A stretch of 64,000 nt of DNA from Microbacterium sp. Leaf159 (GTDB lineage: Bacteria; Actinomycetota; Actinomycetes; Actinomycetales; Microbacteriaceae), in NCBI RefSeq assembly GCF_001423615.1, contig NZ_LMOU01000001.1:240331-304330 (forward strand). Reading direction: 5' to 3'. Position numbers and translations under genes: made by a program. The notes beneath the pieces are model-generated. The model worked only from the letters and a program-made list of their open reading frames with translations, ran no database searches and was not told the DNA's origin. Shown in pieces: positions 46,647 to 56,651 of this stretch (position 1 is its first letter; each line of letters begins with the position of its first letter).

Positions 46647-48050
46647 TCAGATGACGGCCGTGCTCGGCATCTCCCGGAGCGCGGACGATCCGCCGGCCAT
46701 CACATCGTTCCACGCGAGCTGCAGTCGTCCCATCGCCTCGGCCGTCCGCTCCGGAGGAAGCGTGATCGGGATGCGCAGGCGTCGCTCCAGCACCCCTCCG
46801 GTCGAGAAACGCGGGCCTGGCGGCAGGATGAGACGGTGGTCGCGAGCCGCGAGGGAGAGCGCCGTCGAGATCGGCGCGCCGAGATCGAGCCAGGTGGAGA
46901 GGCCACCGTGCGTCGGTGGCGCCGACAGCCCGCCGATGGATGCGAGGCCGTGCGCGACCGCTTCTCGCCCCGCCCGCAGCCGCGTCGTGACGTGAGCGGT
47001 GAGCGACGGCATGTCCTGGAGCAGCTCGACCGCGATGCACTGCTCGAGGAGTGCGGTGCCCAGTTCGAAGGAGGGGCGGGTGGCCAGCAGGCGTGTGATG
47101 AGTGAGCGCTCGGCGCGGATCCAGCCGATGCGGAGCCCACCCCAGGCGATCTTGGACATCGACCCGACCGTGATGATCTGCGGACCGTACGCGGCCATCG
47201 GCAGGGGCGACCACCCTCGATCGATGTCGAGCTCCGCGGTGGTCTCGTCGACGACGATGTGCGTCCCCGAGTTCCGCGCTGTCGTCGCGATGCGGGATCG
47301 CGCGGCGTCGCTCAGAGTCGCACCGGTGGGGTTGTGGAAGTCGGGGATGAGGTACGCGACGTGCGGGCGGCTGCGCAGGAGAGTGTCGCTGAGGTGGCGT
47401 TCGTCCCAGCCTGTGACGTCCACAGGCGTGGGGAGCAGCCGGTAACCGTGCCGGTGGAGGGCTTCGAGAGCGTGGGGAAACGTCGGCTGCTCCACCAGGG
47501 CTCGTTCTCCCCGTCGGCCGATCGTGGCGAGGACGAGGTGGAACGCATTGAGCGCGCCTGACGTGATGATGATCTCGTCGGCATCCGTCTCGACCCCGCG
47601 TTCGGTGAAGCGGCGCGCGACCGCCTCGCGCAGTTCGGGGAGCCCCCGCAGCGAATAGCCGCTCGTGCCTCGGAGGGCGGCGAGTCGGGGGAGTGACCTC
47701 ACCGTGGCGTCGTAGAGGCCCGGCGTCGAGTCCATCGAGGCGATGGAGAGGTCGATGGCGTCGTCGTCGTCCGTACTCGGGGATGCGGGCGTCGAGTGCG
47801 GCAGGGCGACCCGCGTGCTGCCCCCGTGCAGCCGGGACACGTAGCCGTCTTCTTCGAGGAGCCCGTACACCCGGGTCGTGGTCGACCGTGAGCGGCGCAG
47901 CTCGAGCGCGAGAGCCCGCTCGCTGGGCAATCGCTCGCCGACGGTGAGTCGACCGTCGAGGATCAGAGCGCGGATCTGCCCGGCGAGCGACGTGGCCGTG
48001 GCCCCGGCGACGTTCCGCGCGCCCAGCTGCTCGACCAAACGTGATGTCAT
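46647..48050 (-). CDS. MocR-type (GntR/aminotransferase fusion) regulator
   Basis: A 467-residue regulator with a winged-helix GntR domain (about residues 15-85, SLAGQIRALILDGRLTVGER) and an aminotransferase-like domain. The PLP Lys is in VGSMSKIAWGGLRIGW, and the PLP site includes IPDFHNPTGATLS. It diverges from the yczE-type gene, the usual target, and a 29-bp inverted repeat lies between. MocR proteins often sense PLP or amino acids. ATG at 48050 is chosen; the frame runs on to 48092. Confidence 0.92.
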   Translation of the reverse strand: MTSRLVEQLGARNVAGATATSLAGQIRALILDGRLTVGERLPSERALALELRRSRSTTTRVYGLLEEDGYVSRLHGGSTRVALPHSTPASPSTDDDDAIDLSIASMDSTPGLYDATVRSLPRLAALRGTSGYSLRGLPELREAVARRFTERGVETDADEIIITSGALNAFHLVLATIGRRGERALVEQPTFPHALEALHRHGYRLLPTPVDVTGWDERHLSDTLLRSRPHVAYLIPDFHNPTGATLSDAARSRIATTARNSGTHIVVDETTAELDIDRGWSPLPMAAYGPQIITVGSMSKIAWGGLRIGWIRAERSLITRLLATRPSFELGTALLEQCIAVELLQDMPSLTAHVTTRLRAGREAVAHGLASIGGLSAPPTHGGLSTWLDLGAPISTALSLAARDHRLILPPGPRFSTGGVLERRLRIPITLPPERTAEAMGRLQLAWNDVMAGGSSALREMPSTAVI

Positions 48051-48066
48051 CACTCCAGCATGCCGC

Positions 48067-48095
48067 AAAGTGGACTGGTTGCAGCAGGCCACTTT
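48067..48095. promoter_or_regulatory. Candidate MocR operator
   Basis: AAAGTGGACT at 48067-48076 and AGGCCACTTT at 48086-48095 form an inverted repeat, with half-sites AAAGTGGACT and AAAGTGGCCT. It lies between the divergent MocR-type and yczE-type genes, 17 bases from the regulator start. Confidence 0.6.
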
Positions 48096-48145
48096 TCACC
48101 GACTGGCCTCGGCGTCGTGCAGAGCAGCGGGGCCACCATGGAACA

Positions 48146-48802
48146 ATGCACCTCCGTTCCGCCTTCCTCCCCATCGCCGCCACCAGCCGGCGCGACATCG
48201 TCGAGCGCGTCGTCCAGCTGCTCGTGGGCCTGTTCCTCTACGGCGTCGCTCTCGGACTGATGGTGCGTGGCGGCGTCGGCGTCGCCCCGTGGGACGTGCT
48301 CGCGCTGGGGATCTCCGGGAAGGCCGGTATCGGGTACGGCGTCGTCACCGTGCTCGTGTCGGTGCTCGTTCTGGTGCTGTGGATCCCGCTCCGCCAGCGC
48401 GTCGGCCTCGGCACGCTGCTGAATGCGCTGCTCGTGGGGCCGAGCGCCGACCTGGCCCTCTTCGTGATCCCCGAACCCTCGTCGATCTGGATCGGCGCGC
48501 CGATGTTCGTGGCGGGGCTCCTCCTGCTCGCGTTCGCGACGGGCCTCTACATCGCCGCGGACTTCGGCCCAGGACCGCGGGACGGACTCATGACAGGCCT
48601 CGTGGCGCGCTCAGGTCGGCCCGTCTGGCTGGTGCGCACCCTGATCGAGGGCAGCGTGCTGCTGATCGGCTTCCTCCTCGGAGGGCCGGTCGGCGTGGGA
48701 ACTGTGCTCTTCGCCTTCGGGGTCGGGCCCCTCGTGGGCTGGTTCCTGCCCTGGACCACGCGTCTGCGGGCAGCCCGCTCGCGGCAGCTCGCCCGGGCAT
48801 AG
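48146..48802 (+). CDS. YczE-type membrane protein
   Basis: A 218-residue protein with about five helices, of the YczE/YitT-like family. Marks are FLYGVALGLMVRGGVGVAPW, LGISGKAGIGYG and IAADFGPGPRDGLMTGL. The start at 48146 (MHLRSAFLPI) is chosen because the longer open frame is polar and poorly conserved-looking. It diverges from a MocR regulator, a pairing seen in many bacteria. The role is unclear. Confidence 0.82.
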   Translation: MHLRSAFLPIAATSRRDIVERVVQLLVGLFLYGVALGLMVRGGVGVAPWDVLALGISGKAGIGYGVVTVLVSVLVLVLWIPLRQRVGLGTLLNALLVGPSADLALFVIPEPSSIWIGAPMFVAGLLLLAFATGLYIAADFGPGPRDGLMTGLVARSGRPVWLVRTLIEGSVLLIGFLLGGPVGVGTVLFAFGVGPLVGWFLPWTTRLRAARSRQLARA

Positions 48803-48820
48803 TCCCACCTGCCGGAAGAC

Positions 48821-48856
48821 GAGAACGGCCCCCGGGATCACCCGGGGGCCGTTCTC
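48821..48856. terminator. Bidirectional terminator between yczE and fabF
   Basis: GAGAACGGCCCCCGGG pairs perfectly with CCCGGGGGCCGTTCTC around ATCA. It would end both the yczE transcript and the fab operon. Confidence 0.9.
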
Positions 48857-48870
48857 TCTGAGGTTGCGAG

Positions 48871-50109
48871 TCAGTCGACGCTCGCGAAGACCGCGACGGC
48901 ATTGTGACCGCCGAAGCCGAACGAGTTGCTGATCGCGTAGAGCTTGCCGTCGCCGAGGGGCTGCGCCTCGCCCGAGAGCTTGAACGGCACAGCCGGGTCG
49001 GGTTCGGTCATGTTGATCGTCGGCGGAGCGACGCGGTCGCGGAGCGCGAGGAGCGAGAAGATCGCCTCGAGAGCTCCCGTGCCACCGAGCAGGTGCCCCG
49101 TCGATGCCTTCGTGGCCGACACCGGGATCTCATCGATCCGGTCGCCGAAGACCTTCTTGAGCGCGACGTACTCGTTGGGGTCGCCGACCGGCGTCGACGT
49201 CGCGTGAGCGTTGATGTGAGCGACCTGGTCGGCGGTGATGCCGGCCTCCTCGAGGGCCTGGGTGACAGCGCGTGCCGCCCCGTTGCCCTCGGGGTCGTTG
49301 CCCGTGATGTGGTATGCGTCGGCGGTCACTCCACCGCCGAGGACGTAGCCGTAGATCTTGGCGCCGCGAGCCTTGGCGTGCTCCTCGGTCTCGAGGATCA
49401 GCACCGCGGCACCCTCGCCCATGACGAAGCCGTCGCGGTCAATCGCGCCGGGGCGGGATGCGGTGGCGGGGTCGTCGTTGCGGCGCGACAGCGCCTGCGC
49501 CGAGGCGAAGGAGGCCATGGTGATCGGGTGGATCGCCGATTCGGTGCCACCCGCGATCACGACGTCCGCGAGACCGTCCTGCAGGTGGTGGAACGCGTGG
49601 ATGATCGATTCGGTGCTGGAGGCGCACGCGCTCACGACGGTCTGGGCGTAGGCGCGAGCCTGGAACTGCAGCGACAGGTTGCCGGCTGCGGCGTTCGGCA
49701 TCAGCATCGGCACGGTCAGCGGCATCACGCGGCGGGGGCCCTTCTCGCGCAGAGTGTCCCACGCGTCGAGGAGGGTCCAGAGGCCGCCGATTCCGGTGGC
49801 GAAGTCGACACCGAGGCGCTCGGGAGCGACCTCGGGGGAACCTGCATCCGCCCAGGCCTCGCGTGCAGCGATGAGGGCGAACTGGGAGGAGGGGTCGAGC
49901 CGCTTCGCCTCGTGGCGGGGCAGGACCTCTTCGGGACGGACGATCGCCTCGGCGGCGAAGGTGACGGGCAGCTCGTACTGCTGAACCCAGTCGTGTTCGA
50001 GGGTGCGGGTTCCGGACTGTCCTGCGAGCAGGTTGGTCCAGTTGTCGGGAGCTGTCCCGCCGATGGCGGACGTGGCGCCGATGCCGGTGACGACGATGCG
50101 CTTGGTCAT
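48871..50109 (-). CDS. fabF: 3-oxoacyl-ACP synthase II
   Basis: Elongating condensing enzyme of FAS II, 412 residues. The catalytic triad is visible: Cys in VVSACASSTESI, His in HINAHATSTPVGD and His in KASTGHLLGGTGALE. It starts MTKRIVVTGIGATSAIGGTA. It ends the fabD-fabH-acpP-fabF run, separated from acpP by 90 bases with a hairpin. A strong terminator follows. Confidence 0.97.
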   Translation of the reverse strand: MTKRIVVTGIGATSAIGGTAPDNWTNLLAGQSGTRTLEHDWVQQYELPVTFAAEAIVRPEEVLPRHEAKRLDPSSQFALIAAREAWADAGSPEVAPERLGVDFATGIGGLWTLLDAWDTLREKGPRRVMPLTVPMLMPNAAAGNLSLQFQARAYAQTVVSACASSTESIIHAFHHLQDGLADVVIAGGTESAIHPITMASFASAQALSRRNDDPATASRPGAIDRDGFVMGEGAAVLILETEEHAKARGAKIYGYVLGGGVTADAYHITGNDPEGNGAARAVTQALEEAGITADQVAHINAHATSTPVGDPNEYVALKKVFGDRIDEIPVSATKASTGHLLGGTGALEAIFSLLALRDRVAPPTINMTEPDPAVPFKLSGEAQPLGDGKLYAISNSFGFGGHNAVAVFASVD

Positions 50110-50156
50110 GTGTGGTTCCTTGTCAGGCGGGTCGAGCAGAAGGCGGGCAAGGCGGA

Positions 50157-50191
50157 GGATGCCACGCCCCGCATGCGCGGGGGTGGCATCC
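50157..50191 (-). promoter_or_regulatory. Intra-operon hairpin between acpP and fabF
   Basis: GGATGCCAC and GTGGCATCC form a perfect 9-bp stem around a GC-rich inner part that can extend it. It lacks a U tract on the minus strand, so it may be a stability or processing element instead of a full terminator. Confidence 0.5.
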
Positions 50192-50199
50192 TGCGTGGA

Positions 50200-50448
50200 T
50201 TACTCCTGGCCGGCGACGATGAAGTTGACGGCGTCTCCGACGGTCTTGAGGTTCTTGACCTCGTCGTCGGGGATGGTGACGCCGAACTTCTCCTCGGCGT
50301 TGACGACGATCGTCATCATCGAGATCGAGTCGATGTCGAGGTCGTCGGTGAACGACTTCTCGAGGGCGACCTCGGAGGCGTTGATGCCGGTCTCGTCGGT
50401 GATCAGCTCTGCGAGGCCAGCGAGGACCTCATCGTTGGTGAAAGCCAT
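50200..50448 (-). CDS. acpP: Acyl carrier protein
   Basis: An 82-residue ACP (MAFTNDEVLAGLAELITDET). The phosphopantetheine Ser is S41 in DLDIDSISMMTIV, where Ile replaces the usual Leu after Ser. A GGAAG lies before the ATG. The hairpin in the gap behind it could give it higher expression than fabF. Confidence 0.96.
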   Translation of the reverse strand: MAFTNDEVLAGLAELITDETGINASEVALEKSFTDDLDIDSISMMTIVVNAEEKFGVTIPDDEVKNLKTVGDAVNFIVAGQE

Positions 50449-50517
50449 GTGGTCTTCCTCTTTCTTACGGGTTGTATATCGGAACCGTGGAACAGTCTAG
50501 GGAAGGTCGGCGCGTTC

Positions 50518-51519
50518 TCAGGGGAGGACGACGACCTGAGCGGCGAACACGAGGCCCGCGCCGAAGCCGATCTGCAGTGCGAGGCCGCCCGAGAGCTCGG
50601 GGTGCTCGGCCATGAGGCGATGGCTGGCGAGCGGGATCGACGCAGCAGAGGTGTTGCCGGTGGTCTCGATGTCACGAGCGATGACCGTGGACTCCGGCAG
50701 CTTGAGCTGCTTGGCGAACTCGTCGATGATGCGCATGTTCGCCTGGTGCGGGATGAACGCGGCGATGTCGGCGGGCTCGACGCCGGCCTTGTCGAGAGCC
50801 TCGCGGGCGACCTTGGCCATCTCCCATACCGCCCAGCGGAAGACCGTCTGGCCCTCCTGGCGCAGCGTCGGCCACGGCACCTCGCCGTCGCGGAACTCGG
50901 TGAGAGTGCCGTTCATGCCGACGGCGTCGGCCTTCGATCCGTCGGAACCCCAGACCGCCGGGGCGATGCCCGGCGTGTCGCTCGGGCCGATGAGCGCGGC
51001 ACCCGCGCCGTCTCCGAGCAGGAACGAGATGCTGCGGTCGGCGGGGTCGACGATGTCCGAGAGCTTCTCGGTGCCGATCACGAGGGCGTAGCGTGCGGCG
51101 CCGGACCTGATCAGCGCATCGGCCTGGGTGACCGCGTAGGCGTACCCGGCGCAGGCGGCGTTGATGTCGTAGGCGGCCGCCGGGTTGGCGCCCACGCGGT
51201 CGGCGACGATCGCCGAGACCGAGGGCGACTGCTTGGGGTTGCTGATGGTGGCGACGATCACGAGGTCGACCTGGTCGGCCGGGATGCCGGACTTCTCGAT
51301 CGCCTCGGCGGCAGCGGTGGTCGCGAGATCGATCGCATCCGTGCCCTTGTCTGCCCGGACGCGGGTCACGATGCCGGTGCGCTGGCGGATCCACTCGTCG
51401 CTCGAGTCGATCGGGCCGATGAGGTCGTCGTTCGGCACCGCGTTCTCACCACGGGCCGCGCCGTAGGAGTAGATCCGGGTGTACGCGGGACCGGTGACCT
51501 GGTTCAGGGTGGGGCTCAT
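50518..51519 (-). CDS. fabH: 3-oxoacyl-ACP synthase III
   Basis: Starter condensing enzyme, 333 residues. The catalytic Cys is in DINAACAGYAYA, His in FIPHQANMRIID and Asn in ETTGNTSAASIPLA. The ATG overlaps the fabD stop (ATGA). It joins acetyl- or branched acyl-CoA to malonyl-ACP, so its specificity shapes branched fatty acids. Confidence 0.96.
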   Translation of the reverse strand: MSPTLNQVTGPAYTRIYSYGAARGENAVPNDDLIGPIDSSDEWIRQRTGIVTRVRADKGTDAIDLATTAAAEAIEKSGIPADQVDLVIVATISNPKQSPSVSAIVADRVGANPAAAYDINAACAGYAYAVTQADALIRSGAARYALVIGTEKLSDIVDPADRSISFLLGDGAGAALIGPSDTPGIAPAVWGSDGSKADAVGMNGTLTEFRDGEVPWPTLRQEGQTVFRWAVWEMAKVAREALDKAGVEPADIAAFIPHQANMRIIDEFAKQLKLPESTVIARDIETTGNTSAASIPLASHRLMAEHPELSGGLALQIGFGAGLVFAAQVVVLP

Positions 51520-52436
51520 GCGGCTTCTCCGTTCAGCAGCGCGACGGCCGCATCGAGGTCATCGGGGGTCTTGACGGCGACTGTCGGCACGCCGCGCAGG
51601 CCGCGCTTGGCGAGCCCGGTCAGCGCGCCCGCAGGAGCGAGCTCGATCAGGCCGGTGATGCCCTGATCGGCGAAGGAGGCCATGCACAGGTCCCAGCGCA
51701 CGGGCGAGGAGACCTGGTCGACGAGGTAGTTCAGAGCCTGCGTTCCCTCGGCGACGACCGAACCGTCGCGGTTCGTCCACAGGGTGATGTCAGGGTCTGA
51801 GGGAGTCACGGCCGACACGGCGTCGCGCAGGACGGCGACCGCCGATCCCATGAACGACGTGTGGAACGCGCCGGCCACCTGAAGGGGGATGACGCGGGTG
51901 CCCTTGACGGGCTCGGTGGCGAGGGCATCCAGCCCTGCGAGCTCGCCGGCCACCACGAGCTGGCCACCGCCGTTGTAGTTCGCGGGGGAGAGACCGAGCT
52001 CACTCAGGCGCGTGAGGATCGTCTCCTCGTCGCCTCCGAGCACCGCGCTCATGCCGGTGGGGGTCTGTGCTGCGGCATCCGCCATCGCACGACCTCGGAT
52101 GCCGACCAGGCGCATCCCGGTCTCGGCGTCGATCACACCGCTGCCCACGAGCGCCGCGATCTCACCGACCGAGTGGCCGGCTACTCCGTCTGCACGGCGG
52201 CCTGCACGGGCCGTCAGGGCGTTCGCGGCGATGAGCGAGGCGGCGACGATCAGCGGCTGGGCGATGCGCGTGTCGCGGATGGTGTCGGCATCCGACACCG
52301 TCCCGTGCTGCTGGAGGTCGACCTCCGCGGCTTCGGAATAGGCGGCGAGGGTCTCTGTCACGCCGTCCAGCTCGAGCCAGGGGGAGAGGAAACCGGGGGT
52401 CTGCGAGCCCTGTCCTGGGCATACGACGACAATCAC
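51516..52436 (-). CDS. fabD: Malonyl-CoA:ACP transacylase
   Basis: Loads malonyl onto ACP, 306 residues. The start VIVVVCPGQGSQTPGFLSPW fixes a GTG at 52436 (another GTG is adjacent); the open frame to 52538 is not conserved. The catalytic Ser is in VAGHSVGEIAAL and His in GAFHTSFMGSAV. It begins the fab operon, just after fasR. An 8-bp inverted repeat lies in the upstream gap. Confidence 0.95.
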   Translation of the reverse strand: MIVVVCPGQGSQTPGFLSPWLELDGVTETLAAYSEAAEVDLQQHGTVSDADTIRDTRIAQPLIVAASLIAANALTARAGRRADGVAGHSVGEIAALVGSGVIDAETGMRLVGIRGRAMADAAAQTPTGMSAVLGGDEETILTRLSELGLSPANYNGGGQLVVAGELAGLDALATEPVKGTRVIPLQVAGAFHTSFMGSAVAVLRDAVSAVTPSDPDITLWTNRDGSVVAEGTQALNYLVDQVSSPVRWDLCMASFADQGITGLIELAPAGALTGLAKRGLRGVPTVAVKTPDDLDAAVALLNGEAA

Positions 52437-52452
52437 CACCCCAGTCTGCCAA

Positions 52453-52525
52453 CGATCTGCCCGAAGTGGTGGATGATCCATCACAAGATTCCGAAGATCC
52501 CTTGTGTGTGGCGCACAGCAGATCG
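52453..52525. promoter_or_regulatory. Candidate operator region upstream of fabD
   Basis: CGATCTGC (52453-52460) and GCAGATCG (52518-52525) are perfect 8-bp inverted repeats 57 bp apart in the fasR-fabD gap. FasR is known to bind upstream of fabD in Streptomyces; whether these are the sites is not known. Confidence 0.35.
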
Positions 52526-52541
52526 GTGTCTGCCGCACTGA

Positions 52542-53771
52542 TCAGCGGGAGGGGCGACGCAGCGGCGGGCGACGGCGGACCTGATCGGCCGCGCCGATGG
52601 AGCCGAGGATGAGGGCCGTCTGCAGGATCAGCGCCTCGCGCGGACCTGTGGCATCCCATCCGATGACCTCGCTGACGCGCTTCAGGCGGTAGCGGACGGT
52701 GTTGGGGTGCACGAACAGCTCGCGTGCGGTGGCCTCGAGCGATCGGCCGTTGTCGAGGTAACTCCACAGCGTCGTCACGAGGTCGGTCGAGTGTGCCTGC
52801 AGCGGGCGATAGATCCGCTCGATCAGCGTTTGCTTCGCGAGGGGATCGCCCGCGAGTGCACGCTCGGGCAGGAGGTCGTCGGCGTCGACAGGTCGTGGAG
52901 CGCTGCGCCAGGCGCGCGCGACGGCGAAACCTGCGAGTGCGGCACGCGCGCTCTGGCTCGCGTCCACGAGCGCGGCGACGGCTGGGCCGAGGACGACGTA
53001 TCCGGGACCGAACGAGGGCTCGAGCCTGGACGCGATCTCCTCGAAGCCGAGCTCCTCCTCTTCGCCCTCGGAAGGCTCCTGGCCCGCGATGCGGGCTCGA
53101 CCGATGACGAGCACGAGACGCGAGCCCTGCACCCCGATGAGAACGTCCACCGCGAGCTTGCGGGCCGTGCGGCGCACGAGATCGACGTCGAACTGCGGGG
53201 GAGTCGTGCCGACCAGCACTGCGACCTCGCCGTGGCCGTGCCAGCCGAGCGCAGCGATCCGGCTCGGCAGCTCTTCGTCGGCTTCACCCGTGAGGATCGA
53301 GTCGACCACGAGCGCTTCGAGTCGTGCATCCCACAGACCACGTGCCTCGGCGGCGCGGGCGTAGACGTCGGCGGCGGCGAAGGCGACGTCGCGCGAGTAG
53401 AGCAGGATCGCCTCGCGGAGATCTTCGCCTCGTCCGGCGACGCGCTCCTCGGTCACCTCGACCGTGACGCGGATGAGCTGCAGCGTCTGCTGCAGGCTGA
53501 CGCTGCGCAGAAGCTCGCGTGGTGCCGCGGCGAAGATGTCCGCGGCGATCCAGGGGGTCGAGGTCGGATCCTCGTACCACTGGATGAAGGAGGTGATGCC
53601 GGCCTGAGCCACCAGCCCGACCGCAGAGCGGCGGGCTGGTGGCATGTCGGCGTACCAGGGGAGGGTGTCCTCGAGGCGCTTGATCGTCACCGAGGCGATG
53701 TCACCGGAGATCCGGCGCAGCCAGGTGAGCGTCGCGGTCTTGTCCATACCGCGCGAAGAGGATCCTGTCAC
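52542..53771 (-). CDS. fasR: PucR-type fatty-acid regulator FasR
   Basis: A 409-residue regulator with a C-terminal PucR helix-turn-helix (SLEATARELFVHPNTVRYRL, about residues 340-370) and an N-terminal domain of unknown ligand. It sits immediately before fabDHPF as in Streptomyces, where FasR activates these genes. The start is taken as GTG at 53771, 7 bases after aceE; ATG at 53747 is possible. Together with aceE it forms a same-strand run. Confidence 0.88.
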   Translation of the reverse strand: MTGSSSRGMDKTATLTWLRRISGDIASVTIKRLEDTLPWYADMPPARRSAVGLVAQAGITSFIQWYEDPTSTPWIAADIFAAAPRELLRSVSLQQTLQLIRVTVEVTEERVAGRGEDLREAILLYSRDVAFAAADVYARAAEARGLWDARLEALVVDSILTGEADEELPSRIAALGWHGHGEVAVLVGTTPPQFDVDLVRRTARKLAVDVLIGVQGSRLVLVIGRARIAGQEPSEGEEEELGFEEIASRLEPSFGPGYVVLGPAVAALVDASQSARAALAGFAVARAWRSAPRPVDADDLLPERALAGDPLAKQTLIERIYRPLQAHSTDLVTTLWSYLDNGRSLEATARELFVHPNTVRYRLKRVSEVIGWDATGPREALILQTALILGSIGAADQVRRRPPLRRPSR

Positions 53772-53778
53772 CGATGGC

Positions 53779-56505
53779 TCAGCTTTCGCCGCCCGCGTTG
53801 CCGCTGGTGCCGGCGTTCACGTCGTGCAGGCTGTACTTCTGGATGGCCTGCGCGGCGAGAGAACGGTCGACGACCCCGTCTTCGGCGAGCGACTGCAGCG
53901 TGCGGACGACGATCGACGGACCGTCGATCTTGAAGAAGCGACGGGCTGCGGCACGCGTGTCGGAGAATCCGAAACCATCGGCACCGAGCGTCGCGAAACG
54001 CTGCGGGACCCAAGGGCGGATCTGGTCCTGCACGGCGTGCATGAAGTCGCTCACGGCGACGACGGGACCTTCGGCGCCCTGCAGCTTCTGCGTGAGGTAC
54101 GCGGTGCGGGGCTCCTCCTCCGGGTGCAGGAAGTTGTGCTCGTCGGCGGCCAGGCCGTCGCGGCGCAGCTCGGTCCAGGAGGTGACCGACCAGACGTCGG
54201 CGATCACACCCCAGTCGTTCTTCAGCAGCTGCTGCGCCTCGAGGGCCCACGGGAGTCCGACGCCCGACGCGAAGAGCTGGGCGCGGGGGCCCTCGCCCTC
54301 GCCGACCGACACACGGTGGATGCCGCGCACGATGCCGTCGACGTCCACGTTCTCCGGCTCGGCGGGCATCACCATCGGCTCGTTGTAGAGCGTGATGTAG
54401 TACATGACGTTCGGGTCTTCGTGGTTGCCGCCGTACATGCGCTCGAGACCTGAGCGCATGATGTGCGCGATCTCGTAGCCGTAGGCCGGGTCGTACGAGA
54501 CCGTCGCCGGGTTGGTGGCGGCGAGCAGATGCGAGTGACCGTCGGCGTGCTGCAGGCCCTCACCCGTGAGGGTGGTGCGACCCGCCGTCGCGCCCATGAT
54601 GAACCCTCGGGCCATCTGGTCGCCGGCGGCCCACTGGGCGTCGCCGGTGCGCTGGAATCCGAACATCGAGTAGAAGAGGTAGATCGGGATCAGCGGCTCG
54701 CCGTGCGTGGCGTAGGAGGTGCCCGCCGCGGTGAACGCCGCGAGAGCGCCCGCTTCGTTGATGCCGACGTGCACGATCTGGCCCTGCGGGCTCTCCTTGT
54801 ACGCGAGGAGGAGCTCACGGTCGACCGACGTGTAGTGCTGGCCGTTCGGGTTGTAGATCTTCGCAGACGGGAAGTACGCGTCCATTCCGAACGTACGGGC
54901 CTCGTCCGGGATGATCGGGACGATGCGGTGGCCGAAGTCCTTCGAACGCAGCAGGTCCTTCAGCAGACGGACGAACGCCATGGTCGTGGCGATCTCCTGC
55001 GTGCCGGAGCCCTTCTTGGGCAGCGCGTACGCGGTGTCGTCGGGGAGCGAGAGCCCGACGTGCGTGGAACGGCGCTCCGGGAGGTAGCCGCCGAGAGCCT
55101 GGCGGCGCTCGAGCATGTACTGGATCGTCTCGTCCTGCGGGCCCGGGTTGTAGTACGGGGGCAGGTACGGGTTCTCCTCGAGCTGCGAATCCGTGATCGG
55201 GATGTGCATCGCGTCGCGGAACGTCTTGAGGTTGTCCAGCGTCATCTTCTTCATCTGGTGGGTCGCGTTGCGGCCCTCGAAGTGCGGACCGAGGCCGTAG
55301 CCCTTGACGGTCTTCGCCAGGATGACGGTGGGCTTGCCCTTGTGCTCGGTCGCGGCCTTGAACGCGGCGTAGACCTTGCGGTAGTCGTGGCCACCGCGCT
55401 TCAGGTTCCAGATGTCGTCGTCGGAGTAGTCCTTGACGAGGGCTGCGGCGCGCTCGTCGCGGCCGAAGAAGTGCTCGCGGACGTACGCACCGGACTCGGC
55501 CTTGTACGTCTGGTAGTCACCGTCGGGGGTGACGTTCATGAGGTTGAGCAGCGCGCCCTCGCTGTCGCGGGCGAGCAGGTCGTCCCATTCGCGACCCCAG
55601 ACGACCTTGATGACGTTCCACCCGGCACCGCGGAAGAACGACTCGAGCTCCTGGACGATCTTGCCGTTGCCGCGCACAGGGCCGTCGAGGCGCTGCAGGT
55701 TGCAGTTGACGATGAACGTGAGGTTGTCGAGGCCCTCGTTGGCTGCGACCTGCAGCTGGCCGCGGCTCTCGACCTCGTCCATCTCGCCGTCGCCGAGGAA
55801 TGCCCAGACGTGCGACTGCGACGTGTCCTTGATACCGCGGTTCTCGAGGTACTTGTTCGACATCGCCTGGTAGATGGCATTGATCGGGCCGAGACCCATC
55901 GAGACCGTCGGGAACTGCCAGTACTCCGGCATCAGACGCGGGTGCGGGTACGACGGGATGCCGTGCGGTGCGTGCGACTTCTCCTGACGGAAGCCGTCGA
56001 GCTGGTCTTCGCTCAGGCGGCCCTCGAGGAAGGAGCGCGCGTAGGTTCCGGGGGATGCGTGGCCCTGGATGAAGATCTGATCGGCCCCGCCGGGGTTGTC
56101 TGCACCCTTGAAGAAGTGGTTGAAGCCGACCTCGTACAGCGCGGCGGACGAGGCGTATGTCGAGATGTGGCCGCCGACACCGATGCCGGGGCGCTGGGCC
56201 CGGTGCACCGTGATCGCGGCGTTCCAGCGGATCCACGCCCGGTAGCGGCGCTCGATCTCTTCGTCACCCGGGAACTCGGGCTCGTTCTCGGCAGCGATCG
56301 TGTTGATGTAGTCGGTGGTCGGGACCATCGGCACGCCCAGGTGCAGCTCCTTCGAGCGCTTGAGCAGGCTGAGCATGATCTCGCGGCCACGACCGTGGCC
56401 CTTGGCGTCGACGAGCTCGTCGAGCGACTGCTGCCACTCGCCCGTCTCTTCCGGATCGCTGTCGAGGGGGCCCTGGGAATACGGATCCTGGTCGTGCACA
56501 GTCAC
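53779..56505 (-). CDS. aceE: Pyruvate dehydrogenase E1 component
   Basis: Homodimeric E1 that makes acetyl units from pyruvate, about 908 residues. The TPP motif is [20 protein letters not shown] with the Asn in [18 protein letters not shown] and [19 protein letters not shown] are family marks. The GTG at 56505 is chosen because AAAGG lies 6-7 bases before it; a TTG at 56523 is another option. Directly followed by fasR. No E2 or E3 gene is in the window. Confidence 0.96.
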   Translation of the reverse strand: MTVHDQDPYSQGPLDSDPEETGEWQQSLDELVDAKGHGRGREIMLSLLKRSKELHLGVPMVPTTDYINTIAAENEPEFPGDEEIERRYRAWIRWNAAITVHRAQRPGIGVGGHISTYASSAALYEVGFNHFFKGADNPGGADQIFIQGHASPGTYARSFLEGRLSEDQLDGFRQEKSHAPHGIPSYPHPRLMPEYWQFPTVSMGLGPINAIYQAMSNKYLENRGIKDTSQSHVWAFLGDGEMDEVESRGQLQVAANEGLDNLTFIVNCNLQRLDGPVRGNGKIVQELESFFRGAGWNVIKVVWGREWDDLLARDSEGALLNLMNVTPDGDYQTYKAESGAYVREHFFGRDERAAALVKDYSDDDIWNLKRGGHDYRKVYAAFKAATEHKGKPTVILAKTVKGYGLGPHFEGRNATHQMKKMTLDNLKTFRDAMHIPITDSQLEENPYLPPYYNPGPQDETIQYMLERRQALGGYLPERRSTHVGLSLPDDTAYALPKKGSGTQEIATTMAFVRLLKDLLRSKDFGHRIVPIIPDEARTFGMDAYFPSAKIYNPNGQHYTSVDRELLLAYKESPQGQIVHVGINEAGALAAFTAAGTSYATHGEPLIPIYLFYSMFGFQRTGDAQWAAGDQMARGFIMGATAGRTTLTGEGLQHADGHSHLLAATNPATVSYDPAYGYEIAHIMRSGLERMYGGNHEDPNVMYYITLYNEPMVMPAEPENVDVDGIVRGIHRVSVGEGEGPRAQLFASGVGLPWALEAQQLLKNDWGVIADVWSVTSWTELRRDGLAADEHNFLHPEEEPRTAYLTQKLQGAEGPVVAVSDFMHAVQDQIRPWVPQRFATLGADGFGFSDTRAAARRFFKIDGPSIVVRTLQSLAEDGVVDRSLAAQAIQKYSLHDVNAGTSGNAGGES

Positions 56506-56651
56506 GGGGGAGCCTTTCGTCAAGCTGGCAGGTCATGCCATTGAAACGGGAAGCGACGCGGGCAGCCTTGTCGGCTGTGCACAACGCGTGCCTCCCTCAC
56601 CCTATCCCCCTTCACGGACGGCCGGATGCCGCAGGCGTCATGCGAGTCGTC

